Assembly: GCF_900104725.1 (NCBI RefSeq)
Contig: NZ_LT629758.1
Span: forward strand, 7,774,001 to 7,838,000
Reading direction: 5' to 3'
Length of the DNA: 64,000 nucleotides
Source of the DNA: Actinoplanes derwentensis
GTDB lineage: Bacteria; Actinomycetota; Actinomycetes; Mycobacteriales; Micromonosporaceae
The position numbers and the translations under genes are program-made. Positions 33,374-43,200 of the stretch are shown here, piece by piece (the first letter of the stretch is position 1; every line of letters starts with the position of its first letter). The notes below the pieces were generated by a model that saw only the letters and a program-made list of their open reading frames with translations, searched no databases and was not told where the DNA came from.

Positions 33374-34881
33374 GGTGTGCCGTCCTGCACCGGCAGGGTC
33401 GGGTCGGCGGCGAGCAGGAGGCGTTCGACCGGGCTGTAGCCGCTGCCGCCGATCTCGAGCCGGTACATGCCGGGGCCGGGCACGGTGATCACCGCGCAGA
33501 GGGTGCCGTCGCGGGCTTCGATCGGGGCCAGGTCGAGCTGCCGTCCGCCGCCCGCGTCGAAGACCCGGCAGGTCGCCTGGCGGGGCCGGGTGATGCCGGT
33601 GATCGTCGCGGCGAACTCCTCGTTCGGAAGTACCAGATCGGGTGCGTCCACGCCCAGATCACCGGCGGCCATCGGCGGCCCCAGCAGATCGGGATCTTGC
33701 TCGGTGATCACCGCGCGGACATAGGCGCTCGCCTCGTCGGTGCACGCCAGGGCGCCGTGCTGCTGGGGCAGGTAGTTGTGGCTGCGACGGCTGGCGTCGG
33801 CCAGGGTGGCCGCGCCCCGGTACACGGTGCCGTCGCCACCCGCATCCTCCCAGCGCAGACCGTCGAGCCGATCGACGAGCAGGCGGTTCTCGGCCGTGAC
33901 CACGCCGTCGGTGATCGTGAAGCTCTGTGGTGTGGGCTGGGCGGTGCCGACCACGCAGCGGTGTTCGGGCAGGGATCTGCCGGCGAGTTGTTCGTGCAGG
34001 CTCGCCCCGTCGGCGGCCAACGCCGGATCGGCGCCGATATCGACCAGGTCGGCGTGAGTGGGACGCCGGCTGGTCGGACCGTCGTTGAGGCAGCGGTAGA
34101 CCGGCAGCAGATCGTGCAGGCCGGGCAGGGACGCGGCGAGCCGGCGTACGCCTTCGTCCGCCCGCTCCTGCCAGGCGTAACGCAGCGGCCGGCGGGCCGG
34201 CAACGGCACGGGCGCACCACGACCCGTGTTGATCATCGTGATGGCCTTGACGGAGCCGTAGAACGGGGTGCCGAGGGTGATCGTGTCCCGCACGTCGTCG
34301 GTCACGCCGGGGATCCGGGTCAGATATCGGGCGAGCAGGCCGCCCATGGAATGGGCCACGATCACGATGCGTGCCGCACGCCCGTCGGGATGTTCGCGAC
34401 GGGCCTGCTGGTGCCGTGGGTCGGCACGCCACTCGGCGAGTGTGGTCACCATCCGCTCGGCCAGCAGCCCCGCATTGTGAGCGACCGGCAGCCGCCAGTC
34501 GTACGGGAATTCGACCACCTGCACCTCCGGGTGATGCACGACTGTTCTGACCGCCTTGACCAGCCGCTCGTACGGCACCGTGCCGCCCAGTCCCCGTGCG
34601 AAGGCAGGCACGCTCAGCAGGCCCGTGGCCTGGACCCGTCCGTAGCGGCCAGCGCGTTCGGCGTCGGTCAGGTGCAGATCCGCCAGGCCGGAACCCGTCG
34701 TCCACGCCCTGACGTACCAGGACAGGTCATTGAATCCCCACAACGCGGCGCCAGTCGTGGTGTCGGTCAACCGGCTTCCCATGATCCCCGGGACGATGAC
34801 CACCAGATCGTGTGAACGCGGACCCTGATGCTTGTCGCAGTACTTCGGAGGCCTGCACTCGTCGCAGTACTTCGGAGGCAT
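33370..34881 (-). CDS. LCAT-like alpha/beta hydrolase with N-terminal Cys/His knuckle (503 aa)
   Basis: The fold matches lecithin:cholesterol acyltransferase-type lipases: oxyanion-region VIVPGIMGSRL (28-38), FPYDWR (125-130), nucleophile elbow IVAHSMGGLLARY (S178), TLGTPFYGS (202-210), then GGDGTV (D350) and QQHGAL (H375), giving a S178-D350-H375 triad. The first 20 residues hold C6-x2-C9-x5-C15-x2-H18, a possible zinc knuckle created by a 27-bp tandem repeat. A ~100-residue beta-rich tail follows. There is no signal peptide, so it should act inside the cell. Coupled by GTGA to the caspase-STAND-WD40 gene, it may be an effector or co-effector, for example a phospholipase; this is inference. 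Confidence 0.88.
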   Translation of the reverse strand: MPPKYCDECRPPKYCDKHQGPRSHDLVVIVPGIMGSRLTDTTTGAALWGFNDLSWYVRAWTTGSGLADLHLTDAERAGRYGRVQATGLLSVPAFARGLGGTVPYERLVKAVRTVVHHPEVQVVEFPYDWRLPVAHNAGLLAERMVTTLAEWRADPRHQQARREHPDGRAARIVIVAHSMGGLLARYLTRIPGVTDDVRDTITLGTPFYGSVKAITMINTGRGAPVPLPARRPLRYAWQERADEGVRRLAASLPGLHDLLPVYRCLNDGPTSRRPTHADLVDIGADPALAADGASLHEQLAGRSLPEHRCVVGTAQPTPQSFTITDGVVTAENRLLVDRLDGLRWEDAGGDGTVYRGAATLADASRRSHNYLPQQHGALACTDEASAYVRAVITEQDPDLLGPPMAAGDLGVDAPDLVLPNEEFAATITGITRPRQATCRVFDAGGGRQLDLAPIEARDGTLCAVITVPGPGMYRLEIGGSGYSPVERLLLAADPTLPVQDGTP

Positions 34882-34957
34882 ACAGCAGCACGATAGTCAC
34901 GATGCCATCCCGATGTGTCACGACTCAGGGTGAAACCGGCCGCCCGGACGTCGACTC

Positions 34958-35275
34958 ATGACCACACTCGACCGGCTGGAAACGACGGCCGCGAACGGCG
35001 GCAACCGCTACCTGCTCACCGTCGCGATCAACGACTACCACGACGACGACACCGCCTACACCGACAGCGTGAAGAGGCAACTCGCCGCAGTCCGGGCATT
35101 CTTCGCTTGCCCGGATCTCGGTACGCGGGCGATCTCGCCCCCGCAGCCCACCGCCACCCTGCGGTCCCGGGCGGATCTCGACGCCTACATCCACACGGTT
35201 GGGCTGCGGCGACTCGCCGAGAATGACGTGCTCGTCCTGTACATCGCCGGCCACGGCCTCGAAGGCGCGTCCACC
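34958..35275 (+). pseudogene. caspase-like gene, N-terminal fragment cut by an IS6 copy
   Basis: The 106 remaining codons include a caspase-like first strand (RYLLTVAINDYHDDD) and the catalytic-His motif VLVLYIAGHG (H99). The Cys half is missing: the frame runs straight into the IS terminal repeat at 35276. The ATG at 34958 lies 77 bases from the divergent hydrolase start, so this was probably a third component expressed from the same regulatory region. The 3' remainder is not found beyond the IS copies. Confidence 0.75.
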
Positions 35276-36133
35276 GGCGCTGTTGCATTGTTCGATCGAG
35301 AGACGTGTCCGGCTTGGCCAGGCGGTGGTGGTCAGATCGCGGTAGCGAGTTCGGCCAATGCGGCGGCCACGCGGTGCCGGGCTGGGGTTTCAGTGGCGAT
35401 CTCGTAGTGTCCGCGGCGGAGGTTCTGGACGAAGGCATGTCCGGCGATCACGGTCTGGGCGATACGGTCGGTGCGTAGTCTCCCGCATCGATCGGAGACG
35501 GTGTTTGAGTCGGCTGTGATCGGCTTCGACCGGGTTTGTTCGCGTACTGCTCGACGTGATGCCAGGCGGCCGGGACCAGATCGGCGAGCACCGCCGGGTA
35601 GACGGCTGCGGCGTAGGTCACCACCTCGACCGGCACCACCTTCAACGCCTTCAGGGCTCGGGTCAAGAACCGGCGAGCCGCGGCAGCGTCGCGGCAGCGT
35701 CGCGGCGGGCCGATACCAGCACGTCGATGACCTGCCCGTACTGATCGACAGCCCGGTACACGTACCGCCAGACGCCGTTGACCTACACGTACGTTTCATC
35801 AACGAACCAGCGGTCACCCGGCGAACGTCGGGCGAACCGTGCCGCATCGGCCAGCAACGGCGTGAACCGCTGCACCCACCGATACACGATGACGTGATCG
35901 GCTTCGACACCCCCTTCGGCGAGTAGTTCCTCGACGTCGCGGTAGGACAGGTTGTAGCGCAGGTACCAGCGCACCGCCACCACGATCACCTCCGGCGGAA
36001 AACGAGACCCGGAGAACGCCGAAGACGGAGCAGACCACGAACGCGACCGGGCTGAAGACCTCACCGATCAACAATGCCTGAACACTCGGCTGAGCCGACA
36101 CCGCGGCACCCGATCGCTCAATGCAACAGCGCC
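35276..36133 (-). mobile_element. IS6-family element, decayed copy (858 bp)
   Basis: It is bounded by GGCGCTGTTGCATTGTTCGA on the left and an inverse end reading AATGCAACAGCGCC on the right. It is similar along its length to the copy at 36318-37162 and in the same orientation. No flanking 8-bp target duplication is seen at either end. Confidence 0.85.
35332..36064 (-). pseudogene. IS6-family transposase, inactivated
   Basis: The N-terminal 93 codons are nearly identical to the intact neighbour up to DRWFVDETYV. There the Lys-codon position reads TAG, and further indels break the frame in several places before the common C-terminus (FVQNLRRGHYEIATETPA). It cannot yield an active enzyme. Confidence 0.85.
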
Positions 36134-36209
36134 CATCTTGGGCCCTGATCGCTCACCGGATAGAACCGCTACCTCGATCGTTGCGGCACCGGGTGGCATC
36201 CTGTGGGTC

Positions 36210-36317
36210 GTGAGGCCCAAATGCTCCTTGTACGTGGACGTCGGCTACCTGCTCAGCGCCTCAGCCGTCCGGGTGACGGGGACGTCGCTGCGGAACGGGA
36301 TTCAGGTCGACTACGAG
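36210..36317 (+). pseudogene. NYN-domain gene start trapped between two IS6 copies
   Basis: From a GTG at 36210 the frame encodes CSLYVDVGYLLSASAV and TGTSLRNGIQVDYE, a typical N-terminus of actinobacterial NYN-domain (PIN-like RNase) proteins with the first catalytic Asp. After 36 codons it runs into the terminal repeat of the intact IS. The remainder is not found after the element at 37163. The 184-bp passenger 36134-36317 is otherwise non-coding. Confidence 0.65.
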
Positions 36318-37162
36318 GGCGCTGTTGCATTGTTCGATCGGGAGACGTGTTCGGCCTGGCCAGGTGGCGGGAGTCAGATCGCGGTGGCGAGTTCGGTGAA
36401 CGCGGCGGCCACGCGTTGCCGGGATGGGGTTTCGGTGGCGATCTCGTAATGTCCGCGGCGCAGGTTCTGGACGAAGGCGTGTCCGGCGATCACGGTCTGG
36501 GCGGTGCGGTCGGTGCGTAACCCGCGCATCGGTCGAAGTCGCTGTTTGAGTCGGCTGTGATCGGCCTCGACAGGGTTGTTCGCATACTGCTCGACGTGAT
36601 GCCAGGCGGCCGGGACCAGGTCGGCGAGCACCGCCGGGTAGACGGCTGCGGCGTCGGTCACCACCTCGGCCGGCGCGACCTTCAACACCTTCAAGGCGCG
36701 GGTGAAGAACCGGCGAGCCGCCGCCGCGCCGCGCCGGGCTGATACCAGCACGTCGATGACCTGCCCGTGCTGGTCGATGGCCCGGTACACGTACCGCCAC
36801 ACGCCGTTGACCTTGACGTATGTCTCATCCACGAACCAGCGGTCACCTGGCGAACGCCGGGCGAATCGCGCCGCATCGGCCAGCAGCGGAGTGAACCGCT
36901 GCACCCACCGGTACACGGTGACGTGATCGGCTTCGATACCGCGTTCGGCGAGCAGCTCCTCGACGTCGCGATACGACAGGTTGTAACGCAGGTACCAGCG
37001 GACCGCCACCACGATCACCTCCGGCGGAAACCGGAACCCCGTGAACGCCGACGACGGAGCAGACCACGAACGCGACCGGGCTGAAGACCTCACCGATCAA
37101 CTGTGCCTGACCGCGCGGCCGAGCCGGCACCACTGCACCCGATCGCTCAACGCAACAGCGCC
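36318..37162 (-). mobile_element. IS6-family element, intact copy (845 bp)
   Basis: The terminal inverted repeats GGCGCTGTTGCATTGTTCGA and GGCGCTGTTGCGTTGAGCGA (inverse, right end) bound a single intact transposase gene. The left flank (CTACGAG) and right flank (CGCTCGG) differ, so no target duplication remains; IS6-type cointegrate formation and later recombination would explain that. Confidence 0.9.
36374..37093 (-). CDS. IS6-family transposase (239 aa)
   Basis: A DDE transposase of the IS6/IS26 group. The N-terminal HTH-like region (LSYRDVEELLAERGI) is the family mark, and the catalytic residues are D89 (WFVDETYVKV), D147 (VVTDAAAVYP) and E176 (NPVEADHSRLK). The length matches the family. 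The GTG at 37093 is the start. It appears functional and could mobilise the decayed copy in trans. Confidence 0.93.
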   Translation of the reverse strand: MRSSARSRSWSAPSSAFTGFRFPPEVIVVAVRWYLRYNLSYRDVEELLAERGIEADHVTVYRWVQRFTPLLADAARFARRSPGDRWFVDETYVKVNGVWRYVYRAIDQHGQVIDVLVSARRGAAAARRFFTRALKVLKVAPAEVVTDAAAVYPAVLADLVPAAWHHVEQYANNPVEADHSRLKQRLRPMRGLRTDRTAQTVIAGHAFVQNLRRGHYEIATETPSRQRVAAAFTELATAI

Positions 37163-37349
37163 CGCTCGGAAGCTACGAACCCCCGTAGCAGTACTAGCCG
37201 CCACACCACCGAATACCGCACCAACGACCGTCATCACCGGTCGCGCTTCATCACGCCCACCAACGACCACTCTCTGTAGCGAACACGGTGGTCACCGTCA
37301 TTTACGTGTCAGGGTCCCGTGGGGATGCCGGCCTCAGCGATCCGCATCG

Positions 37350-38777
37350 TCAGCCAGGTGAACTGCCCCCGGTGTCGATCTGCTCGGTACGGGCCGCTTC
37401 CGGGTCGAGGCTCGGGCCGGACGGCAGCATCGCCAGCACCGTCGTCGGTACCGGAACCGTGGCCACCCCCTCGTAGCCGAGTGCGGCCACCACCTCGGCG
37501 CTCGGCAGCGGATAGCGGATGCCGAGATCGGTGATCAGGTATGTGGTCCCGCTCGGTACCCCGGGCGCTGCCTGCCCGGCCACCAGGACTCCGGAACCCG
37601 GCGGCACCTGCACCATGTCGGCCACCCGCGAGTCGGTGGCGCCGGTGGTCACGCCCGTGACTGTGGCACTGTCGACGGTGGACAGCGTCACGGTGGGGCC
37701 GCGGCCGGCGTCGAACGTCATCCGGGCACACCACGACCGGCCACCGGAGAGTCCGGTGGCCAGTTTCGGTGGGGTGTCGGGCAGGCCGGCCACCGGCAGC
37801 AGGGTCGCCGAACGGGCGGCGCTGACCACCGCGGCGGCGCTCACCGGGATCGGTTCGGCAACCGCGCCGGGGTAGGCCTTCGCGGTGCCCGGATCGGTCA
37901 CCACCAGCCGTGCCACAGTCGGCGTGATCGGCAGCAACCCGTCCGCGAGAACGAGGTAGTACTCGGCGGCGGCACCGGGCACGGATGCCTGCAGGACCTG
38001 ACCGATCCGGGTTTTGCGGGCACCCACCACGGGGCCTTTCCGGCCCCGGCCAGGAACCTCCGGGACGCTTAGTTCCGGGCCGGCCTCGAAGGCGTTCAGC
38101 CACGAGCCGGGTACTCGGCTGGGTGAGGCGCTGCCGTACCCGAGGGCCAACAGCACCGTGTTGTTCTTGATGGCGAGTCGCTGCCCGCGGTAGATCAGGT
38201 AGCGCTGCGACGCGCCGTCGACCACGAGAGCGGCCTGATCGTCCGGCAGATCGACGGCTGCCCATCCGGCATCGACGGCGATCACGGTGTCCGGCTCGGT
38301 CGCGGTGGCGCCGGCGTTGAGGCAGACGAGCCAGGCCCCACGCCGGAGAGTTCCCGAAGCCGGAAGTTGGTCGGGGGCACCGGAGATCCCGATCGCCCGG
38401 CCGTGCGGCACACCTTTGAGGGAGGCAGCCGAAACAGTCCGGATCTGTGCCTCCGCGCCACCGGCCGCCAGCCGAGCGGAGGCGTAATTCAGCGCTGGGC
38501 GCAGGGTGCCGTCCAGGAAGACGTACCGGGTGCCGGTCTCCTTCTCCACGATGATCGAGTTGGCGGTCTGCCAGGAATTGTCACCGCCACCCCGGGTGAA
38601 GCCGAGAAGGCCGTAGATCAGCAGCATGAGCAGGGACAGGCCCAGACCTATGAGCCCGCCGGTGGCGGTCCGCCGCATGGGTCGTTCCGGCTGGTCCGGG
38701 TCGGCGCGCAGGATCGCCGAGATCAGCCGGGTGATGACGAAGCCGTGTGCCTGGAGTTGATCGCGCTTGTTCTGCAC
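37350..38777 (-). CDS. eccB: type VII secretion protein EccB
   Basis: EccB is a core component of the ESX/type VII membrane complex: a single-pass inner-membrane protein with a large extracytoplasmic domain. The N-terminal QNKRDQLQAHGFVITRLISA is the family signature and the transmembrane segment is at about residues 40-60. The periplasmic part shows repeated family-like units (FTRG...TRYVFLDGTLRPALNYASA; YLITDLGIRYPLPSAEV). The length of 475 residues is normal. It starts at a GTG four bases after eccD. It is the last T7SS gene; 190 bases later comes the IS6 element. eccE is not seen. Confidence 0.93.
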   Translation of the reverse strand: MQNKRDQLQAHGFVITRLISAILRADPDQPERPMRRTATGGLIGLGLSLLMLLIYGLLGFTRGGGDNSWQTANSIIVEKETGTRYVFLDGTLRPALNYASARLAAGGAEAQIRTVSAASLKGVPHGRAIGISGAPDQLPASGTLRRGAWLVCLNAGATATEPDTVIAVDAGWAAVDLPDDQAALVVDGASQRYLIYRGQRLAIKNNTVLLALGYGSASPSRVPGSWLNAFEAGPELSVPEVPGRGRKGPVVGARKTRIGQVLQASVPGAAAEYYLVLADGLLPITPTVARLVVTDPGTAKAYPGAVAEPIPVSAAAVVSAARSATLLPVAGLPDTPPKLATGLSGGRSWCARMTFDAGRGPTVTLSTVDSATVTGVTTGATDSRVADMVQVPPGSGVLVAGQAAPGVPSGTTYLITDLGIRYPLPSAEVVAALGYEGVATVPVPTTVLAMLPSGPSLDPEAARTEQIDTGGSSPG

Positions 38778-38781
38778 GGAC

Positions 38782-40164
38782 TCAGCCCGCCAGCCCGCGG
38801 ACGAACTCGTAGCCGCCCATGATGGCGATCGCCAGCGGTATCACCGCGATCGCGGTGAGGGTTTCGGCGATGTCGGCCAGGCGGCCCCAGTACGGCGACA
38901 CCCGGTCGGTACGCCGGGACGACCCCGTCACCAGGAGCACGCCGGTCGTCACCGCCGCGGCTGCCAGCAGGCTCCGAACCGCCTGACCGCTGTGTGCCGC
39001 GGTACCCATCACCAGGATCGCCGCTCCGACAAGGCCCGGCACCGCCGCGGACAGCCGCTGCCAGGTCGCTGCCAGGCTTCGCGCCCGCAACAGTAGCCCG
39101 CCACTGACCACACCGAGGAGTGCCCAGTTCAGGAAGCCGCCCGTCATGCCCAACGGGATGAAGCCGCCGACACAGATCAGCGCGACGGCACCCGCGAACG
39201 CGGTCAGGTACCGGTCCGCGGCGGCTGCCTGTGCGACGATCTGCGGCTCCGGGTGCGGTTCGATGTCCCGGCTGAGGTCTTCACGTCCGGACGGCAGGGC
39301 CGGCACGCGTAGCCGGACCATCCGGGTGACCAGGTTGGGGATCAGCACGCTGGCCAGGAATGCCGTCGCTACCACGTCGGCCGCGGCGGCAGCCGCGGTC
39401 AGGCCGGGCCAGACGGTCAGCAACCCGGCGAGGGCGCCGGCCGAGGTCACCGCCAGGACCCCGGCGAAGAACGGGGTCGAGGCCCCGACCGTGATCGAGA
39501 CCAGTACGGCGGTGGCGGCGGCGAGTGCGCTACCGGCGAGCAGGCCCCCACCGGAAGCGGCCGGCGCGGCACCGGACAGGCCGGGCAGCAGGGACCCGGT
39601 CAGCCCGGCGAACGCGACCGCGGCGGTGCCGGTGACCGTGGCGGCGGCACGGTCACCGAGCGCCCGGGAACACGCGCCGGCAACGATCGCCAGCGCAATC
39701 GCGAGCACCGCGGCGGTGATCACCCGTGGGGCGCTGCCGGCCCCGGTGGAGGCGGCGGCCAGTCCGGCGCAGAGGACGACGGCACCGGCCGCGATCAGCA
39801 GCCGCCGGCTGTTGGCGGGTTGCCAGCGGCCGGTCAGTCCCTCGACGGCGGTGCTGACCCCGTCGACGATGTCGTCGAAGTCGATCGGGGGCAGCACCGC
39901 TTCGACGGGCCGCAGATGCAGCAGTTCACCATCGTGCAGGCCGAGGTCAGTCGGGGTTTGTTCGTCGGCGAGCGGCTCTTCGCCCAGACGTTGCAGCACC
40001 CATCGCCCGGTCGTCACGTCACCGGCCGCACCGCGTGCCAGCAGTACCGGCAGCAATTGCGCCAGCGGCAGGTCGGACGGCACCGCTACGTCCGCTCGGC
40101 CGGCCGGCGCCACCACGGTCAACCGGCATACACCGGACGAAACGGCATTTATCAAGTGGCACAC
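38782..40164 (-). CDS. eccD: type VII secretion integral membrane protein EccD
   Basis: EccD supplies the multi-spanning membrane core of the ESX channel. The N-terminal ~85 residues are the ubiquitin-like domain (CRLTVVAPAGRADVAVPSDL, PLAQLLPVLL, DLGLHDGELLHLRP); about eleven transmembrane segments follow. A GTG at 40164 is chosen because the ubiquitin-like domain starts just after; a TTG nine bases downstream has GGAG at better spacing. It lies between eccC (47-base gap) and eccB. Confidence 0.92.
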   Translation of the reverse strand: MCHLINAVSSGVCRLTVVAPAGRADVAVPSDLPLAQLLPVLLARGAAGDVTTGRWVLQRLGEEPLADEQTPTDLGLHDGELLHLRPVEAVLPPIDFDDIVDGVSTAVEGLTGRWQPANSRRLLIAAGAVVLCAGLAAASTGAGSAPRVITAAVLAIALAIVAGACSRALGDRAAATVTGTAAVAFAGLTGSLLPGLSGAAPAASGGGLLAGSALAAATAVLVSITVGASTPFFAGVLAVTSAGALAGLLTVWPGLTAAAAAADVVATAFLASVLIPNLVTRMVRLRVPALPSGREDLSRDIEPHPEPQIVAQAAAADRYLTAFAGAVALICVGGFIPLGMTGGFLNWALLGVVSGGLLLRARSLAATWQRLSAAVPGLVGAAILVMGTAAHSGQAVRSLLAAAAVTTGVLLVTGSSRRTDRVSPYWGRLADIAETLTAIAVIPLAIAIMGGYEFVRGLAG

Positions 40165-40210
40165 TCCATGATGAAGAAGACGAGCGGGGGAACGGGTACG
40201 GTCACGACGG

Positions 40211-43200
40211 CTACCCGCCGGTCGCGGCGTCGGCCACCGGGACCGCGCCGGTCTGGACCAGTTGGACGCTGCGCCGGGTGACCAGTTGGGCACGCCCAGG
40301 CGGAAGCAGACGCGGGCCGGCCTCGCCGAGGAACTTGCCCTCTTCCCGGGGATAGGAGAAGAGCATCCCGGGATTGCCGAGCTCCCACATCCGGCGCAGC
40401 AGCGGATCCATCATGCCGCGCATCGCGCCCGAACTGCTGCGGGCCACCACCAGGTGCATGCCGATCACCGAGCCCTGCGCGAGCAGGTCCTGCAACGGCT
40501 GCAACGGTCCGGCGCCGGCACCGGCGGCCAGGTCGTAGTCGTCGATGAGCAGGAACAGTCGCGGCCCGCTCCACCAGTCCCGCAGCCGCAGCCGGTCCGG
40601 GGTGACGTCCGCTCCTGGCAGCCGGGCACGCATCGACACGGCCGCGTTCTCGGCGAGCTCGGCCAGCGCGTCGGCGTTTGTGGCGTACCCGATCCGGTAT
40701 TCGGCAGGGACCGCGTCGTAGAGCTCGCCGCGGAAGTCCCCGAACAGCACACGGGCCTGCGCCGCCGTGTATCGGGTGGTCACCGCCCGGGCGATCAGGC
40801 GCAGCAGGTTCGTCTTGCCGGTCTGCTCATCGCCGAAGACCAGCAGGTGCGGCGACTGGTCGAAGTCGTGGTGGACCGGAGCGAGCCGGTGCTCGTCCCA
40901 GCCCAACGGCACCCGGATGTCGCCGGCCGGCTCGGGCAGCGCGGTGACCGGCAGGTTGTCGGGTAGCAGCCGAACCTCCGGTGCCCGGGAACCGGTCCAC
41001 GCGTCGTCCATGTCCTCGACCAGTGTCCGGACCGCCGACGACAGGTCGTCGGCGGAGGTGACCCCGTCCAGGCGCGGCACGGCCGACAAGAAGTGGTAGC
41101 CCTGCGTCGTCAAGCCCCGGCCCGGCGCGGCCGGCACACCCGCCGCCGCCCGGCCACCGACCTCGGATTCCAGCACGTCACCGAGGCGTAGCTCGAACCG
41201 GCTGCCGAGCAGGTCCCGCAGCGACGGGCGGATCTCCGACCAGCGGGTCGCGGCAAGCATCAGGTGAATACCGAAACCGAGGCCCCGGGCCGCCAGTTCG
41301 AGAACCCGGGGCTCCAGGTCTTCGAACTCCTGCCGCAGGGTGGCCCAACCGTCGATGACCAGGAAGACGTCACCGTACGGGTCACCGGCCCCGTTCTGCT
41401 CGGCCCGCAGCCGCCGGTAGTCGGCGACCGACTCGATACCGTTGGCGCCGAAAACCTGCTCGCGGCATTCGAGCAGCGCACTGAGCTCGGCCACGGTCCG
41501 TTTCACCCGGTCCCGGTCGAGCCGGTTGGTGACACAGCCTACGTGCGGGAGACCGGCCAGCCCGGCCAGTGCGCCACCACCGAAGTCGAGCAGATAGAAC
41601 TGGATCTCGGCCGGGGTGTGGGTCAACGCCAGCGACGCGACCAGCGTACGCAGCATGGTGCTCTTGCCGCTCTGCGGTGCGCCGGCGACACCGACGTGTC
41701 CGGCCCCGGCGCTCAGGTCGGCGATCATCAGCTCGCGGCGTTGCTCGAACGGGCGGTCGACGACACCGATCGGGGCAGCCAGTGACCCGATCGTCCAACC
41801 GGAAGCGTGCAGCCCCCGGGCCGCGGTCTGCACGATGCCGGGCAGCAGGGTGTCCAGGGTGGGTGGTTCGGCCAGCGGCGGCAGCCACACCTGCCGGGCC
41901 AGCGGCCCGCTGCCGACCAGTCGGTCGGTCAACACCTCGATCAGGCTGGCGCCGTCGGCCGGGGTGGACGGCTCGGGCTCGGCGGTGGTTTCCACGGTGG
42001 CGGGCCCGGCGTACGTCGTATCGAAGTCGACGATCTCGCGGCGTACCGTCGGCGCCGCCCGGCGGGTCTCCGGGCCGGGACAGGGGCCAGAGACATAGCT
42101 CGCCTTGAACCGCACCAGCTCCGACGTACCGTGCTTGAGATAGCCGTTGCCGGGAGCCGACGGCAGTTCGTGGGCGTACGGCACCCCGATGATCGACCGG
42201 CTCTCCGAGGCCGAGAACGTCCGCAGTGCCAGCCGGTACGACAGGTGGCTCTCCAACTGGTGGATGCGCCCCTCCTCGAGTCGCTGCGAGGCCAGCAGCA
42301 GGTGCACGCCGAGACTGCGGCCCAACCGCCCGATCATCACGAACAGGTCCAGGAACTCCGGTTTCGTGGCCAGCAGCTCACTGAACTCGTCGACGATGAC
42401 AAGCAGCGTCGGCAGCGACGACAGCGATGCGCCACCGATCCGGGCCTTCTCGTAGTCTTTCAGCGAACTGAAGCCGGCGTCGCGCAGCAGCTGCTGCCGC
42501 CGGATCATTTCCCCCTGCAGGGCGTCCTGCATGCGGGCCACCAGCGGCAACTCGTCCGCCAGGTTGGTGATCACCGCCGAGGTGTGCGGCAGGTTCTCCA
42601 TGCCGATGAAGGTCGCGCCGCCCTTGAAGTCGGCGAGTACGAAGTTCAACGTCTCCGAGGAGTGCGTCGCTGCCAGTCCGATGACCAGCGTCCGCAGCAG
42701 CTCACTCTTACCCGAACCGGTGGCGCCGATCATCACCCCGTGCGGGCCCATCCCACCCTGGGCCGACTCCTTCAGGTCGAGGACCAGCACCCGGCCGTCC
42801 GCGCCGATCCCGAGCGGCACCCGCAGGTTGCCCCACCGGCCGGTCGCCTTCCACAACGACCGTACGTCGTACGTCCGGGCATTGCTGATGTCGAGCAGGC
42901 GGGTCAGGTCCAAGCTCGTCGACAACGGTTCGTCGCCGCCGGCACCGCCGGACGCCGAGCCGATCCGGTACGGAGCGATCCGGCGGGCCAGCATCTCCGC
43001 CCGCAGCCGGCTCAGAGTGTCCGGCCGGCCCAGTGCCTGACCACCACCGGCCATCCCGATGTGCTCGGCGTCGATCTCGAGGTGCAGACCCGGCGGCAGC
43101 GGGCCCGACGTGTCCGGTGTCCGTAGCTCGATCAGCACGGTGTTGCGGACCCCGCCCTGATACCACGGCGTCCGCACCGGAGGCGACATCCCGTCGGCGA

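Noticed and set aside
35276..37162. Composite transposon carrying a functional passenger
   Set aside because: The two IS6 copies are in direct orientation, but the 184-bp passenger holds only a broken NYN start and there is no outer target duplication.
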